This document shows positions 27,165 through 36,211 of a stretch of DNA of 64,000 nucleotides, one piece after another. The notes beneath the pieces were generated by a model. It was not told where the DNA came from and searched no databases. It saw only the letters and a list, made by a program, of their open reading frames with translations. Position 1 is the stretch's first letter, and every line of letters starts with the position of its first letter. The stretch comes from Ensifer sp. BR816 (GTDB lineage Bacteria; Pseudomonadota; Alphaproteobacteria; Rhizobiales; Rhizobiaceae): the NCBI RefSeq assembly GCF_000378985.1, contig NZ_KB905370.1, forward strand, positions 5,935,520 to 5,999,519. Direction: 5' to 3'. The translations under genes were made by a program, and so were the position numbers.

Positions 27165-27641
27165 TTACTTCTCCGAAGCGGCCATCGCAGCCACCAATCC
27201 CACTTCCTCAGCACGCTTGCGGACGATCGCGCCGAGCGGCACCTGATCGAATGGCATCGTCCTCAACTTGAGCTGGGCGTCGCAGATCTTCTTGCCGCCC
27301 GAGGCGATCTTGGCCTTCGTGACCGCGAAGCCCGATCCCTCGTGCTCCAGGTATGCCTCGATTTCGAGCTCGGCCGACGGTTCCACGAATGTGCGCATCT
27401 TGGCGCCGTCGACCGACATCAGGAAGGGCATCGCCACGAAATTGGTTGCAGCAAGCACGAGAAAGCCAGAGGCCTGCGCCATCGTTTCGATCAGCAGCAC
27501 GCCGGGAACCAGCGGATAGCCGGGAAAATGCCCCTCGAAGACCGGGCTTTTCTCCGGCACGACGGACCGCGCCGTCAGCCGGCCCGCCGCGAGATCGACG
27601 GTTTCGATCCGATCGATCATCTGGAAATATTCAAGGAGCAT
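27165..27641 (-). CDS. 3-hydroxyacyl-ACP dehydratase, FabZXL
   Basis: A 158-residue hotdog-fold dehydratase. The catalytic His38 and Glu52 stand in HFPGYPLVPGVLLIETM, which is the FabA/FabZ signature. It would dehydrate 3-hydroxyacyl-AcpXL during elongation of the lipid A long-chain acid. I choose the ATG at 27641 because the hotdog fold begins there. It lies about 115 bases after acpXL. Confidence 0.92.
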   Translation of the reverse strand: MLLEYFQMIDRIETVDLAAGRLTARSVVPEKSPVFEGHFPGYPLVPGVLLIETMAQASGFLVLAATNFVAMPFLMSVDGAKMRTFVEPSAELEIEAYLEHEGSGFAVTKAKIASGGKKICDAQLKLRTMPFDQVPLGAIVRKRAEEVGLVAAMAASEK

Positions 27642-27757
27642 GCAGGCCCATCCAATTCGTTTGGGGCTCAAGTAAAAATGCCGATGCCGCCTGTCAAGCG
27701 AAGGACGCTGCAGGCGGCATCGGGAAACGGATGAAACCGTGTCGGCGGAGAGTCAAA

Positions 27758-28036
27758 TCAGGCCTTGGCGGCCCGCAGCTCATCGATCTTCGCACAGAGG
27801 TTCTTCAGCACGAAGTATTCCTCGGTAGACACCTTGCCTTCGTTGACTTCCTGGGTCCACTGCTCGAGCGGAATCTTGATGCCGAATTCCTTGTCGATCG
27901 CAAATACGATGTCGAGGAAGTCCAGGCTGTCGATGCCCAGATCATCGATCGTGTGGCTTTCCGGCTTGATCGTCTCGCGATCGATCTCGCTCGTTTCCGC
28001 AATGATGTCGGCAACCTTATCGAATGTAGCTGTCAC
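27758..28036 (-). CDS. acpXL: Acyl carrier protein AcpXL
   Basis: A 92-residue special acyl carrier protein that carries the very-long-chain acid for lipid A. The phosphopantetheine site is Ser37 in [14 protein letters not shown]. The start is GTG at 28036 ([13 protein letters not shown]), with AAGAGG seven bases ahead; the longer frame upstream is not coding. It is first in the operon acpXL-fabZXL-fabF2XL-fabF1XL-adh-lpxXL and divergent from fnrN. Confidence 0.95.
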   Translation of the reverse strand: MTATFDKVADIIAETSEIDRETIKPESHTIDDLGIDSLDFLDIVFAIDKEFGIKIPLEQWTQEVNEGKVSTEEYFVLKNLCAKIDELRAAKA

Positions 28037-28263
28037 GCGCTTACCTCTTGAAAATCGAGTCTTGGCGATCCCTATAGAAAAATGCACCGCAAAAGCCAAT
28101 GCCTCCCGGACTTTTGCGACCGAGATTCGGGAAAAGGTGTTGCCAAACGGCGACCGCTACTTTGAGGCGCAGATATGCGCCGGCAATTCGATGACAGAAA
28201 TCCCGACACCCACGACCGCCTTGGCAGCGCGACCGTTGTCGCTGCCACAAAGGATGCTGCTTT

Positions 28264-28277
28264 TTGATCTTGATCAA
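28264..28277. promoter_or_regulatory. Anaerobox 1 upstream of fnrN
   Basis: TTGATCTTGATCAA is a perfect TTGAT-N4-ATCAA site centred about 151 bases before fnrN. With the second site at 28303-28316 it matches the two-anaerobox arrangement known for fnrN of Rhizobium leguminosarum. The rest of the acpXL-fnrN gap (28037-28421) shows no gene. Confidence 0.88.
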
Positions 28278-28302
28278 GTCGCCGCCAGTTAAAGCCGCTA
28301 GA

Positions 28303-28316
28303 TTGACATTCGTCAA
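28303..28316. promoter_or_regulatory. Anaerobox-like site 2 upstream of fnrN
   Basis: TTGACATTCGTCAA is a symmetric TTGAC-N4-GTCAA variant, 39 bases centre to centre from anaerobox 1. In R. leguminosarum a proximal anaerobox gives negative autoregulation of fnrN; the same role is inferred here. Confidence 0.72.
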
Positions 28317-28421
28317 ATCCGCCTGAGACATAGTTTCGCGCTTCGCCAATTGGCGCATGTTGATGCTTGATTTGACCGGAACGTTCCTTTTTGCTCGTGA
28401 CAAACGACAAGGCAGCAAGAG

Positions 28422-29162
28422 ATGCAGATCGTGACCAATTATAGCCGCAAGGACATCCACAATTCGGACATTCCGGTCGTATGCGCCGCCTGTGAAGCGC
28501 GCCATGGCGGCGTCTGCGGAACCTTGACTCCGAGCCAGCTGACCGAACTCAGCCGCCACGCGGCGCGTCGGCGTGTCGAACCGGGCAGCGAGATGATCGG
28601 CCAGGGCGAAGCGGCGAACAATTATGCGAACATCATTCGCGGCGTGGTGAAGCTGAGCAAGATGCTTTCCGACGGCCGCCAGCAGATCGTCGGGCTGCAA
28701 TTCGCCCCCGACTTCATGGGCCGGCCCTTCATGCGCGAGAGCGCTTTGAGCGCGGAAGCGGCGACCGATACCGATGTCTGCGCCTTCCCACGCACCGTCA
28801 TCGAGCGCCTCGTCTCGGAAGCCCCCGGTCTCGAGCACCGGCTGCACGAACAGGCGCTGAAGGAACTGGACGACGCGCGTGACTGGATGCTGACTCTCGG
28901 CCGGAAGACGGCACAGGAGAAGGTCGCAAGCTTCCTCTATCTCATCGCCAGCCATGTCGATCCCGAAAACGGCCCGGCGAAGGAATTCGACCTCCCCTTG
29001 TCGCGCGCCGATATCGCCGACTATCTCGGCCTCACCATCGAAACGGTGAGCCGCCAGATCACCAAGCTGCGCAAGGACGGCGTGATCCGCGTCGAGAACA
29101 GCCGCCGTGTGACCGTGCCGGATAGCCACCGGCTGATGCGCCATGCCGGCATTGATGTCTGA
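28422..29162 (+). CDS. fnrN: FnrN-type oxygen-sensing transcriptional regulator
   Basis: This is a 246-residue CRP/FNR-family regulator. It has the N-terminal cysteines C21, C24 and C32 plus C120, the set that holds the oxygen-labile 4Fe-4S cluster in FNR, so it senses oxygen directly, unlike FixK of S. meliloti. The helix-turn-helix (about 193-216) carries E207, S210 and R211 of the FNR recognition helix, which predicts binding to TTGAT-N4-ATCAA. Such sites lie upstream of fixN, fixG and fnrN itself in this window. The ATG at 28422 is supported by AAGAG just ahead. It is convergent with the GDPD gene. Confidence 0.93.
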   Translation: MQIVTNYSRKDIHNSDIPVVCAACEARHGGVCGTLTPSQLTELSRHAARRRVEPGSEMIGQGEAANNYANIIRGVVKLSKMLSDGRQQIVGLQFAPDFMGRPFMRESALSAEAATDTDVCAFPRTVIERLVSEAPGLEHRLHEQALKELDDARDWMLTLGRKTAQEKVASFLYLIASHVDPENGPAKEFDLPLSRADIADYLGLTIETVSRQITKLRKDGVIRVENSRRVTVPDSHRLMRHAGIDV

Positions 29163-29169
29163 CCGGCTT

Positions 29170-29928
29170 TCAGGACGATCCGAAATGTTTCGCTGCGAGA
29201 CGCGGATCGTCCAGGAGGATGGCGTCAGGTCCTATCCGGTGCAGGTGCTCAAGGCCCTCTTCGTCGATAATGCCAACCGGATACGGCGGGTATTCTGGCA
29301 GCGGAACTGAGCGCGGCTGACCGGCCATGACTGCGAGATGCAGGCCGACGTGGCGAACGATCGCCGCGCTTTCAAGGCTCGCTGCGCCCTGCCATAGCCT
29401 GAACCAGTCGGCACCGGCATCCCGCGCCTGAGCGGAGGACTCCGGCTCCTCCAGGAAAGCAAGGATCGCGATATCCTTTCTGACAGCGCGTGCTGCAGCT
29501 ATGAGGCCTAAGCTGCGCAGCCCCAGCATGATCCGCCCGGTCGCATGCGCGGCGACGACCTCGTCGATGATGCGCACGAGCTGCGCGGGGTCGGCAATTT
29601 TTATATCCAGGAGCACGCCCAACGAACCGGAGGTGGCCAGCGCCTCGTGGAGCGTCATCGTCGCCGGCAGAACCTGCCGCAGCGTTGCGAATTCGATATC
29701 CGAAACGCGGCGTGAATCACCGCAGAGCCGTCGAAGGTCCTCATCGTGTATGCAAACGAGGGCACCGTCCTTCGTAAGGCGAATGTCCGTCTCGATGGCA
29801 TCTGCCCCGGCGCCGGCGGCGGCACGTAGTGCCTCGACGCTGTTCTCGCCAGCAAGGGCAGCGCCGCCGCGGTGCGCGATGATGAGGGGCTTGCGCCCGA
29901 AGCGACCGATCCAGAAATCAGAGGGCAT
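29170..29928 (-). CDS. Glycerophosphodiester phosphodiesterase
   Basis: This 252-residue GDPD-family enzyme hydrolyses glycerophosphodiesters to glycerol 3-phosphate and an alcohol. The catalytic HRGG (residues 19-22), GENS, AIETDIRLTKDGALVCIHD and the later LLDIKI metal ligands are all present. There is no signal peptide, so it acts in the cytoplasm. It follows cobD by 22 bases on the same strand and may be read from the cob operon, although it has no known role in B12 synthesis. Confidence 0.92.
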   Translation of the reverse strand: MPSDFWIGRFGRKPLIIAHRGGAALAGENSVEALRAAAGAGADAIETDIRLTKDGALVCIHDEDLRRLCGDSRRVSDIEFATLRQVLPATMTLHEALATSGSLGVLLDIKIADPAQLVRIIDEVVAAHATGRIMLGLRSLGLIAAARAVRKDIAILAFLEEPESSAQARDAGADWFRLWQGAASLESAAIVRHVGLHLAVMAGQPRSVPLPEYPPYPVGIIDEEGLEHLHRIGPDAILLDDPRLAAKHFGSS

Positions 29929-29950
29929 CGTCTTCTTCGGCAGTTGGTTC

Positions 29951-30934
29951 CTAGAAAAGCAGGAATGGCAGGATCAGAACGGCGGAGGCCAGAGCGAGCG
30001 CGGTGCAGGCGCGATAGAAGACGGCGACGGCCGCGTCGATGTCGTCTGCCGTCGCGACGGACCGACCGGAGCCGTTGATCATCGGCTCCTCCACCGTGAC
30101 GCCGCCATAGACGCGCGGCCCGGCAAGTTGGATATCGAGCGCACCCGCCATCGCGGCCTCGGGCCAGCCGGAATTGGGCGAACGGTGGAAGCCATGGTCG
30201 CGCTTTGCCACCTCGACGGCAGCCTTCGCCGCCTCGGCGCCGCGCTTGAAATGGGCCCCGGCGGCAATGAGGAAAACCGAAAGCCGCGCGGCTGGAAGGT
30301 TGGTAAGGTCGTCGAGCCGCGCCGAGGCCCAGCCGAAATGGAGATACTTCGGGCTCTTATGGCCGATCATCGAATCGGCCGTGTTCAGCATCTTGTAGGC
30401 AAAGAGGCCCGGAAGCCCGGCAATCGCATACCAGAGCGCGGGCGCGACGACGCCATCGGAAAAGTTCTCGGCTAGGCTCTCGATCGCCGCGCGGCAGACG
30501 CCGGGCTCATCAAGCGTTTTCGGATCGCGGCCGACGATCATCGACACGGCCTCGCGGCCACCCGCAAGGCCATCGCTGCGCAATCCGTCCGCGACCCGGA
30601 GAACGTGATCGCCGAGGCTCTTCTGCGCGAGGAAGACGGCAACGGTCATTGCCTCGAGGATAAAGCCAATTGCGCCGAGAACATCGAACAGGCGATTGAG
30701 CACCACACCGAGCAGGATGCTCGCCGCGAGAAGGATGAGGATGGTCGCAACGCCGCGCATCTTCAACCAACCGCCGCCGCTCCCGCCGCGATTGAGTGCC
30801 TCGTCGAAGACGCCGATCGCCTTGCCGAAGAGCACCACCGGGTGCGTGAGCCGATCCCAGAGCCAGTCGGGATCGCCGACGAGGCGATCGATGAGCAGGG
30901 CGACAACGAGGATGAGGAATATTTCGGCCGACAT
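29951..30934 (-). CDS. cobD: Adenosylcobinamide-phosphate synthase CobD (CbiB)
   Basis: This 327-residue inner-membrane protein condenses adenosylcobyric acid with aminopropanol or its phosphate to make adenosylcobinamide. Family marks are an N-terminal helix and DRLVGDPDWLWDRLTHPVV, then ESLAENFSDGVVAPALWY and the AYKMLNTADSMIGHK motif; several transmembrane helices are evident. The start codon abuts the cobC stop. It is the last cob gene of this block. Confidence 0.95.
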   Translation of the reverse strand: MSAEIFLILVVALLIDRLVGDPDWLWDRLTHPVVLFGKAIGVFDEALNRGGSGGGWLKMRGVATILILLAASILLGVVLNRLFDVLGAIGFILEAMTVAVFLAQKSLGDHVLRVADGLRSDGLAGGREAVSMIVGRDPKTLDEPGVCRAAIESLAENFSDGVVAPALWYAIAGLPGLFAYKMLNTADSMIGHKSPKYLHFGWASARLDDLTNLPAARLSVFLIAAGAHFKRGAEAAKAAVEVAKRDHGFHRSPNSGWPEAAMAGALDIQLAGPRVYGGVTVEEPMINGSGRSVATADDIDAAVAVFYRACTALALASAVLILPFLLF

Positions 30935-31936
30935 CTACACTCCTGCTCTGCGCAAGGCTTCGGCAAGGCGGCGGTCGCCGGCGGCGTCCGCCGCCAGCCC
31001 GATCCGCAGCCAGCGCCGATCATAGTCGAACTTGCGCGTCAGAATGCGCTCCCGGCAGAGCGCCGTATGGAAATCGTATGCTCGTTCGTGTTCGACGAGC
31101 GCGAAAAGGCCGGTCCCGCCGACAACACTGAGCCCGGCACCGCGAAGGACCACATCAAGCGCCGTCTTCCGTTCCTGGATGAGACCCCTGATCGCGTTCG
31201 TGTCGCTTTCCATCAGCTTCGCCGAAACGGCGAGCGCCGGGCCCGACACCGCCCAAGGGCCGAGCCATTCGCGGAGAGATTCCGTGACCGCCCCGCTTGC
31301 AACCACGAAGCCAAGCCTCAGGCCCGCAAGGCCGAAGTATTTGCCGAAGGAGCGAAAGACGACAAGGTTGTCCTGCGCAGCGACGTGCGGGGCAACGCTT
31401 GCCTCCGGCTCGAGATCACCGAAGGCTTCGTCGACGACGAGCAGGCCGCCATGCGCCTTCATCGCCGCGGCCATGGCCAGGACTTCGTCCGGCGCGAAAA
31501 GCCGGCCGGTCGGGTTGTTGGGATTTACGACAACCGCAATGCCATGCGCCGCCGCCAGATCATCGGCACGCGCGACGGGATCGACGTCGAAACCTGCCGC
31601 CTTCAGGACGCGCGCATATTCGCCATAGGTCGGTCCGAATATGGCAGCGCGCCGTTTCGCGTCGGCAAGCCGCGGCAGCAACTGAATCGCGGCCTGGGTT
31701 CCGGGCACCGGCAATGGCATGATTTCGCCGCTCCTGTAGTAACCACATGCCGCCGCCCGCACTGCGTCCTCCAAGTGCCGATCCGGCAAGCGATGCCAGG
31801 CCCGCGCGTCGATTTCCGGCAGCGCGACCGGGCACGGGTTGATGCCAGTCGAAAGATCGAGCCAATCATCGGGCGCACCGCCGAAACGGGCCGCAGCCTC
31901 GGTGATTCCGCCGCCATGGATGATCGGCGCGGTCAT
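30935..31936 (-). CDS. cobC: CobC, PLP-dependent aminotransferase-fold protein of cobinamide synthesis
   Basis: This 333-residue class I/II aminotransferase-fold protein is the CobC/CobD type that works with CobD in making or attaching the aminopropanol arm of cobinamide. It shows VNPNNPTGR, VVDEAFGDLEPE and FRSFGKYFGLAGLRLGFV, with the PLP lysine in SFGKYF. I place the start at ATG 31936 (MTAPIIHGGG), two bases after the cobB stop; the long frame upstream is inside cobB. Confidence 0.93.
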   Translation of the reverse strand: MTAPIIHGGGITEAAARFGGAPDDWLDLSTGINPCPVALPEIDARAWHRLPDRHLEDAVRAAACGYYRSGEIMPLPVPGTQAAIQLLPRLADAKRRAAIFGPTYGEYARVLKAAGFDVDPVARADDLAAAHGIAVVVNPNNPTGRLFAPDEVLAMAAAMKAHGGLLVVDEAFGDLEPEASVAPHVAAQDNLVVFRSFGKYFGLAGLRLGFVVASGAVTESLREWLGPWAVSGPALAVSAKLMESDTNAIRGLIQERKTALDVVLRGAGLSVVGGTGLFALVEHERAYDFHTALCRERILTRKFDYDRRWLRIGLAADAAGDRRLAEALRRAGV

Positions 31937-31938
31937 CG

Positions 31939-33234
31939 TCACGCCGAAAGGTCGATGAGATGCATGAAGGAGCCGGCAACATTCCGTCGGCGGAGACCGG
32001 CGCGGCCGAGGTCGACGCCAGCCGCATCCTCTACGGCGAAGAGCGGCTCGGCCGCCCCTTCGGAAACGATGGTCGAATAATGAAATTCGTGCGCGGTCAT
32101 CGATCCCTCGAAAAACCCGTTGTCGATCGGCGTAACGCGCCGGTAACCGAGATGCCGCTTGCGCTCCGCGAAACTGGTGACGAGCGGCAAAAGGCCAAGC
32201 ATCTCGTAACGTCTGCCGTCCGCCGCGACAAGCCCTTCGCCGAGCGCCATGTAGCCGCCGCACTCCCCGAAGATGCGTACGGCCCGCCCGGCCGCGGCCT
32301 GCATTGCAGCCCGGAAATTTGAAGCGCTGGCGAGCAGTTCGGCATGCAACTCCGGATAACCGCCCGGCAGATAGATCGCATCGGAGGCGGCATCGGGCAC
32401 CTGGTCATCCAGCGGTGAAAAGAACGAAATCTCCGCTCCCTGCCCGCGCCAACCGGACAGCAGATGCTCGTAGCTGAAGGCGAAGGCGACGTCGCGAGCC
32501 ACCGCGATTCGCTGTCCGAGCGGCCTCAGCGCCCTGGCTTCCGACGGCGAACCCGTAAGCAACGGAGATGCCATGGCGACGATGGCATCGACATCACAGC
32601 CCGATGCGACGCGCATTGCCGCGTGGTCGATGAAGGCTTCGAGCGTGCCGTGCTCGCCGGCCTGGACGAGACCCAGATGCCGTTCCGGCAGTTTTAAAGC
32701 GCCATCCTGGCGCAGCACGCCGAAAATCGGGACGGCCGCCCGGTCGAGCGCGTCGCGCAGCATCGCCTCATGGCGGTCGCTGCCCACACGGTTCAGTATG
32801 ACGCCGGCGACGCGCACATCGTCGCGATGATCCATATAGCCGCGGACGAGTGCCGCGACCGAATGCGACAGTCGGGCGCAATCGACGACCAGGACGACCG
32901 CGAGCCCGAGCGTCGCGGCCAGATCCGCCGGCGATCCCGTGCCATCCGCTGCGCCGTCATAGAGACCCATCATCGCCTCGATGATGAGCGTGGAGCCGTC
33001 TTTCGTCACGGCCGCGGCGTTGGCGAGCAACAATTCCGGCCGCATCGCCCAGGGATCATAGTTGAGACAGGGCTTGCCGCTCGCGGCCGTGTGGAAAGCC
33101 GGATCGATATAGTCCGGGCCAGCCTTTCCTGGCGCAATGGAGAAGCCGCGCCGCGCCAGCGCCCGCAGAAGGCCGAGCGTCACCGTCGTCTTGCCCGAGC
33201 CGGAACTCGGGGCGGCAATCATCAGACCACTCAT
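31939..33234 (-). CDS. cobB: Hydrogenobyrinic acid a,c-diamide synthase CobB
   Basis: This 431-residue glutamine amidotransferase amidates the a and c side chains of hydrogenobyrinic acid with ATP. The P-loop PSSGSGKTT is near the start, followed by GPDYIDPAFH, and the C-terminal triad-type glutaminase domain has GECGGYMALGEGL. The ATG at 33234 overlaps the cobA stop (ATGA); an upstream ATG at 33249 is also open. The first cob amidation is thus coupled to CobA synthesis. Confidence 0.95.
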   Translation of the reverse strand: MSGLMIAAPSSGSGKTTVTLGLLRALARRGFSIAPGKAGPDYIDPAFHTAASGKPCLNYDPWAMRPELLLANAAAVTKDGSTLIIEAMMGLYDGAADGTGSPADLAATLGLAVVLVVDCARLSHSVAALVRGYMDHRDDVRVAGVILNRVGSDRHEAMLRDALDRAAVPIFGVLRQDGALKLPERHLGLVQAGEHGTLEAFIDHAAMRVASGCDVDAIVAMASPLLTGSPSEARALRPLGQRIAVARDVAFAFSYEHLLSGWRGQGAEISFFSPLDDQVPDAASDAIYLPGGYPELHAELLASASNFRAAMQAAAGRAVRIFGECGGYMALGEGLVAADGRRYEMLGLLPLVTSFAERKRHLGYRRVTPIDNGFFEGSMTAHEFHYSTIVSEGAAEPLFAVEDAAGVDLGRAGLRRRNVAGSFMHLIDLSA

Positions 33235-34073
33235 GCCGGGTTCCGGCATATGCGGCTCGAGAACGGGTCGGCGGCAAGTACACGGCCATTGAGCGCGCCC
33301 AGCCAGTCGAGCGACGGACGCAGCCGGACCACTTCCCCGACGACGACGATTGCCGGCGGCTCCAGCCCCGAAGCCGTCACGTCGGCCTCGGCGCGGGAAA
33401 GCGTGGTCTCGAGGACCACCTGCTCCGGCGTCGCCGCGTTGCAGACGAAGGCGACCGGCTCGTCAGCCGAACGGCCGGCGGCGATGAGGTTCGCCGAAAT
33501 CTGAGCGATATGCTTCATCGCCATATACATGACGATGACCGGCGACCCCTTGGCGATGCCTTCCCAGTTGATCCGGTCCGGCACGACGCCCGAGGAATCG
33601 TGGCCGGTGAGGAAGGTGACCGCGTGATTGACCTCACGGTGCGTCACCGGAATGCCGGCATAGGCAAGCCCGCCAATGCCCGCCGTGATGCCAGGAACGA
33701 TACGGAACGGGATACCGTGCTCGACGAGTGTCAAGGCTTCCTCGCCGCCGCGGCCGAAGACAAAGGGATCGCCGCCCTTGAGGCGTAGTACCCTGAGCCC
33801 GGCGCGTGCGTGTTCCACGAGGCGGAGCGAGATGTCGCGCTGTTTCGGCGACGGCTTGCCGCCGCGTTTGCCGGCAAATTCGAGCGTCGCGCCCGGCTTG
33901 GCGAGCTTCAGGCAATCGGCATTCACCAACGCATCATGGACGATCACATCTGCCTGGCGGAGCGCATTGGCGGCATGAAGCGTCAACAGACCCGGATCGC
34001 CCGGGCCGGCACCAACGAGCCAGACGGATCCGGGATTGAGTTCGGGCAGGCCCGCGAAAAGCGTGTCCGTCAT
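33231..34073 (-). CDS. cobA: Uroporphyrinogen-III C-methyltransferase CobA
   Basis: This 280-residue SAM-dependent enzyme makes precorrin-2 from uroporphyrinogen III, the branch point to B12 and siroheme. The SUMT marks are VGAGPGDPGLLTL near the N-terminus, the RLKGGDPFVFGRGGEEA motif, VPGITAGIGG and VIVMYMAMKH. It lacks the CysG oxidase/chelatase part, as is normal for CobA. It lies downstream of cobE with a 112-base gap. Confidence 0.96.
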   Translation of the reverse strand: MTDTLFAGLPELNPGSVWLVGAGPGDPGLLTLHAANALRQADVIVHDALVNADCLKLAKPGATLEFAGKRGGKPSPKQRDISLRLVEHARAGLRVLRLKGGDPFVFGRGGEEALTLVEHGIPFRIVPGITAGIGGLAYAGIPVTHREVNHAVTFLTGHDSSGVVPDRINWEGIAKGSPVIVMYMAMKHIAQISANLIAAGRSADEPVAFVCNAATPEQVVLETTLSRAEADVTASGLEPPAIVVVGEVVRLRPSLDWLGALNGRVLAADPFSSRICRNPA

Positions 34074-34185
34074 GGCGTGTTACTCCGGGCCCTGCAAAAT
34101 ATCCGAGATGATTCTCTATTGTAGGAAACGATGGCAGAACATTGAATCTGCTGAAAAGATACGTCGCTGGCCGGCGCCCAAGACA

Positions 34186-34638
34186 TCAGAAGGCCTCCGA
34201 CGCGCCTGGAACCTGGGCGTCGCCATCGGGCCGCGGTCCCGCGATCGCGGCTGTAGCATGGGCCGAGCGGATTTTCGGAACGAGCAGGATCGCTTCCGGT
34301 CCCGCCCCTGCCAGTGCCGCGCCCTCGGCGACGCCATGGCAGCCCGTATGGGCAAAGACGATGTCCGACGGATTTTGCAGTCGCGCGGATTCCGCCGCGA
34401 GGGTTGCCGCGTCAAAGAAGCGCACGGGTACGGAAAAATGCCGGCCGGCCGCATGAATTGCGAGCTCCTCGGCGCGCACGTCGAGCGAAGCGACGAAGTT
34501 GACATCGCTCGCGGATGCGCCGGCATCGGCGAGCGCCCGCTCGGCCAGCGCGATCACTTCCTCTGGCGCGGTGTTTCGCTCGCAGCCGAGGCCGAGAACA
34601 AGTTTGGCGATTGGATCTGGCCCTTGGACCGAAGGCAT
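34186..34638 (-). CDS. cobE: CobE/CbiG C-terminal family protein
   Basis: A 150-residue protein of the CobE (CbiG C-terminal) family. It shows LVLGLGCERNTAPEEVIALA at the start, a VNFVASLDVRAEE middle and HTGCHGVAEGAALAGAG. It takes part in B12 ring synthesis, but its exact role is not settled. The start is ATG at 34638. It seems to be the first gene of the cobE-cobA-cobB-cobC-cobD block. Confidence 0.88.
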   Translation of the reverse strand: MPSVQGPDPIAKLVLGLGCERNTAPEEVIALAERALADAGASASDVNFVASLDVRAEELAIHAAGRHFSVPVRFFDAATLAAESARLQNPSDIVFAHTGCHGVAEGAALAGAGPEAILLVPKIRSAHATAAIAGPRPDGDAQVPGASEAF

Positions 34639-35151
34639 CTGCAGTGCGGCTCCCCTGCAGCAGGCCCCCATCCCCCTGGACGCACAGGCTGCTGCTCATT
34701 GACATCTGCGTGGTGGCCCAAACCTGCAAGTGTTGGGTCCGCGCAGCGGTCGGCGTTCCATACGAAGCGCCGGCCCGGGCGTGCAGCCGTACCGGTTCGG
34801 ACAGCACCGGGTCTGGCCCCCTGAAGGGGTCGGCCGCACCGGACGCTCTTTCGATCCGCTCGCACGGACGCCGTCGCATGATCGTCATTTCTACCGAAGG
34901 GCATCCGGGCGGTCAAACCGGATTGCGCCATCGCCACGTCGTAAACGGCGCAGTCGGCATGGCGCAAAAGGGAGGCTTCACCCGTCCCTCACGCTACGTT
35001 CATGAAAAAGCGGGCGCCGCAGCGGACGACGGCAACGCGCTTGCCGGGCAAGAACAGCATTTTCTGCGGAAGTTGCCGGCGACAAGCCTTTGCTTTTCGT
35101 GCTCGGCTCTGACACAAGGCAGCAGCAATTCCATTCCGCCTCGAGCCTACC
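34639..35151. other. 513-bp gap between cobE and the TSUP permease gene, no gene called
   Basis: Open frames here are fragmentary on both strands and resemble no family. I looked on the minus strand for a cobalamin riboswitch (AGGAGACC box, CCGCAACTGT-like core) and did not find it. The stretch must hold the promoter for the cobE block and that for the permease gene; some decayed coding sequence is possible. Confidence 0.5.
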
Positions 35152-35937
35152 GTGATCGACCTCGCCCTCCATCTATTGCTCTTTCTGTTCGTGGCCGCCT
35201 TCATCGCCGGCTTCATCGATTCGATCGCCGGCGGTGGTGGGATGATCACCATCCCCGCCATGCTGATCGCCGGCATTCCGCCGCTCGAAACGCTCGGGAC
35301 CAACAAGCTGCAATCGCTCTTCGGCTCCGGTTCCGCCAGCATCGCCTATGCGCGACACGGGCACGTGAATCTGAAGGAGCAGTTGCCGATGGCGCTGATG
35401 TCGGCCGCGGGCTCGGTGCTCGGCGCCTTGATCGCGACGGTCGTTCCCGCCGATGCACTCAAGGGCGTGCTGCCCTTCCTGCTGATCGCGATCGCCGTCT
35501 ATTTCGGCTGCAAGCCGAATATCGGCGACGTCGAAAAGCATCGCCGCATGTCGGCATTCCTCTTCACCCTCACCTTCGTGCCGCTGATCGGCCTCTACGA
35601 CGGCGTTTTCGGACCAGGAACGGGCTCCTTCTTCATGCTCGGCTTCGTCTCGCTCGCCGGCTACGGAATCCTCAAGGCGACCGCCCACACGAAGTTCCTG
35701 AACTTCGGCTCCAATCTCGGTGCCTTCATCGTCTTCGTTCTCTACGGTGTCGTGCTCTGGAAGGTGGGGCTGATAATGGGTGCCGGTCAATTTCTCGGTG
35801 CGCAGGTCGGCTCCCGCTACGCCATGGCGAAGGGCGCGAAGATCATCAAGCCGTTGCTCGTCATCGTCTCGATCGCGTTGGCGATCCGGCTGCTGGCGGA
35901 CCCGACGCATCCTCTGAGGGTCTGGCTCGCGATGTGA
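35152..35937 (+). CDS. TSUP-family (TauE/SafE) membrane permease
   Basis: This 261-residue inner-membrane protein has about eight hydrophobic helices. The TSUP marks are FIAGFIDSIAGGGGMITIPA near the N-terminus, ETLGTNKLQSLFGS, and the repeat of the same design later (GLYDGVFGPGTGSFFMLGF, TAHTKFLNFGSNLGAF). The family moves sulfur-containing anions, but some members are linked to cobalt uptake near B12 genes, so an ion for cobalamin synthesis is possible from context only. The start is GTG. Confidence 0.9.
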   Translation: MIDLALHLLLFLFVAAFIAGFIDSIAGGGGMITIPAMLIAGIPPLETLGTNKLQSLFGSGSASIAYARHGHVNLKEQLPMALMSAAGSVLGALIATVVPADALKGVLPFLLIAIAVYFGCKPNIGDVEKHRRMSAFLFTLTFVPLIGLYDGVFGPGTGSFFMLGFVSLAGYGILKATAHTKFLNFGSNLGAFIVFVLYGVVLWKVGLIMGAGQFLGAQVGSRYAMAKGAKIIKPLLVIVSIALAIRLLADPTHPLRVWLAM

Positions 35938-36114
35938 GACCCGGTGCTCGCGCCTCGTCGTGATGCCACCGGCTTGCAAGTGCGGATATGCAACAAGCAA
36001 CCGTACAGTCCGTCCGTCCCCCTGCTAGTCTATCCGCACCGATCCGTCGGTCGACGCTGGCGTGTTTACCAATCCGGCAACAAAAATCGGCAGGCTCGTA
36101 ATAGGCCCTTGAAC

Positions 36115-36129
36115 CTCTAGTTACTAGAG
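36115..36129. promoter_or_regulatory. MerR-type palindrome upstream of the ICMT-like gene
   Basis: CTCTAG-TTA-CTAGAG is a perfect 6+6 palindrome with a 3-base centre. A TTGAAC hexamer ends directly before it. This geometry is like promoters of MerR-family metal regulators, which sit between -35 and -10, but no clear -10 is visible and no merR gene lies here. Confidence 0.45.
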
Positions 36130-36211
36130 ATTGCAACTTGGCTCCGCTGTCCCACATGCGGCGTTTGAAGAAGCGCCGCCAACCCGTGTCGTCCGACGAC
36201 GAGGAGCCCTG

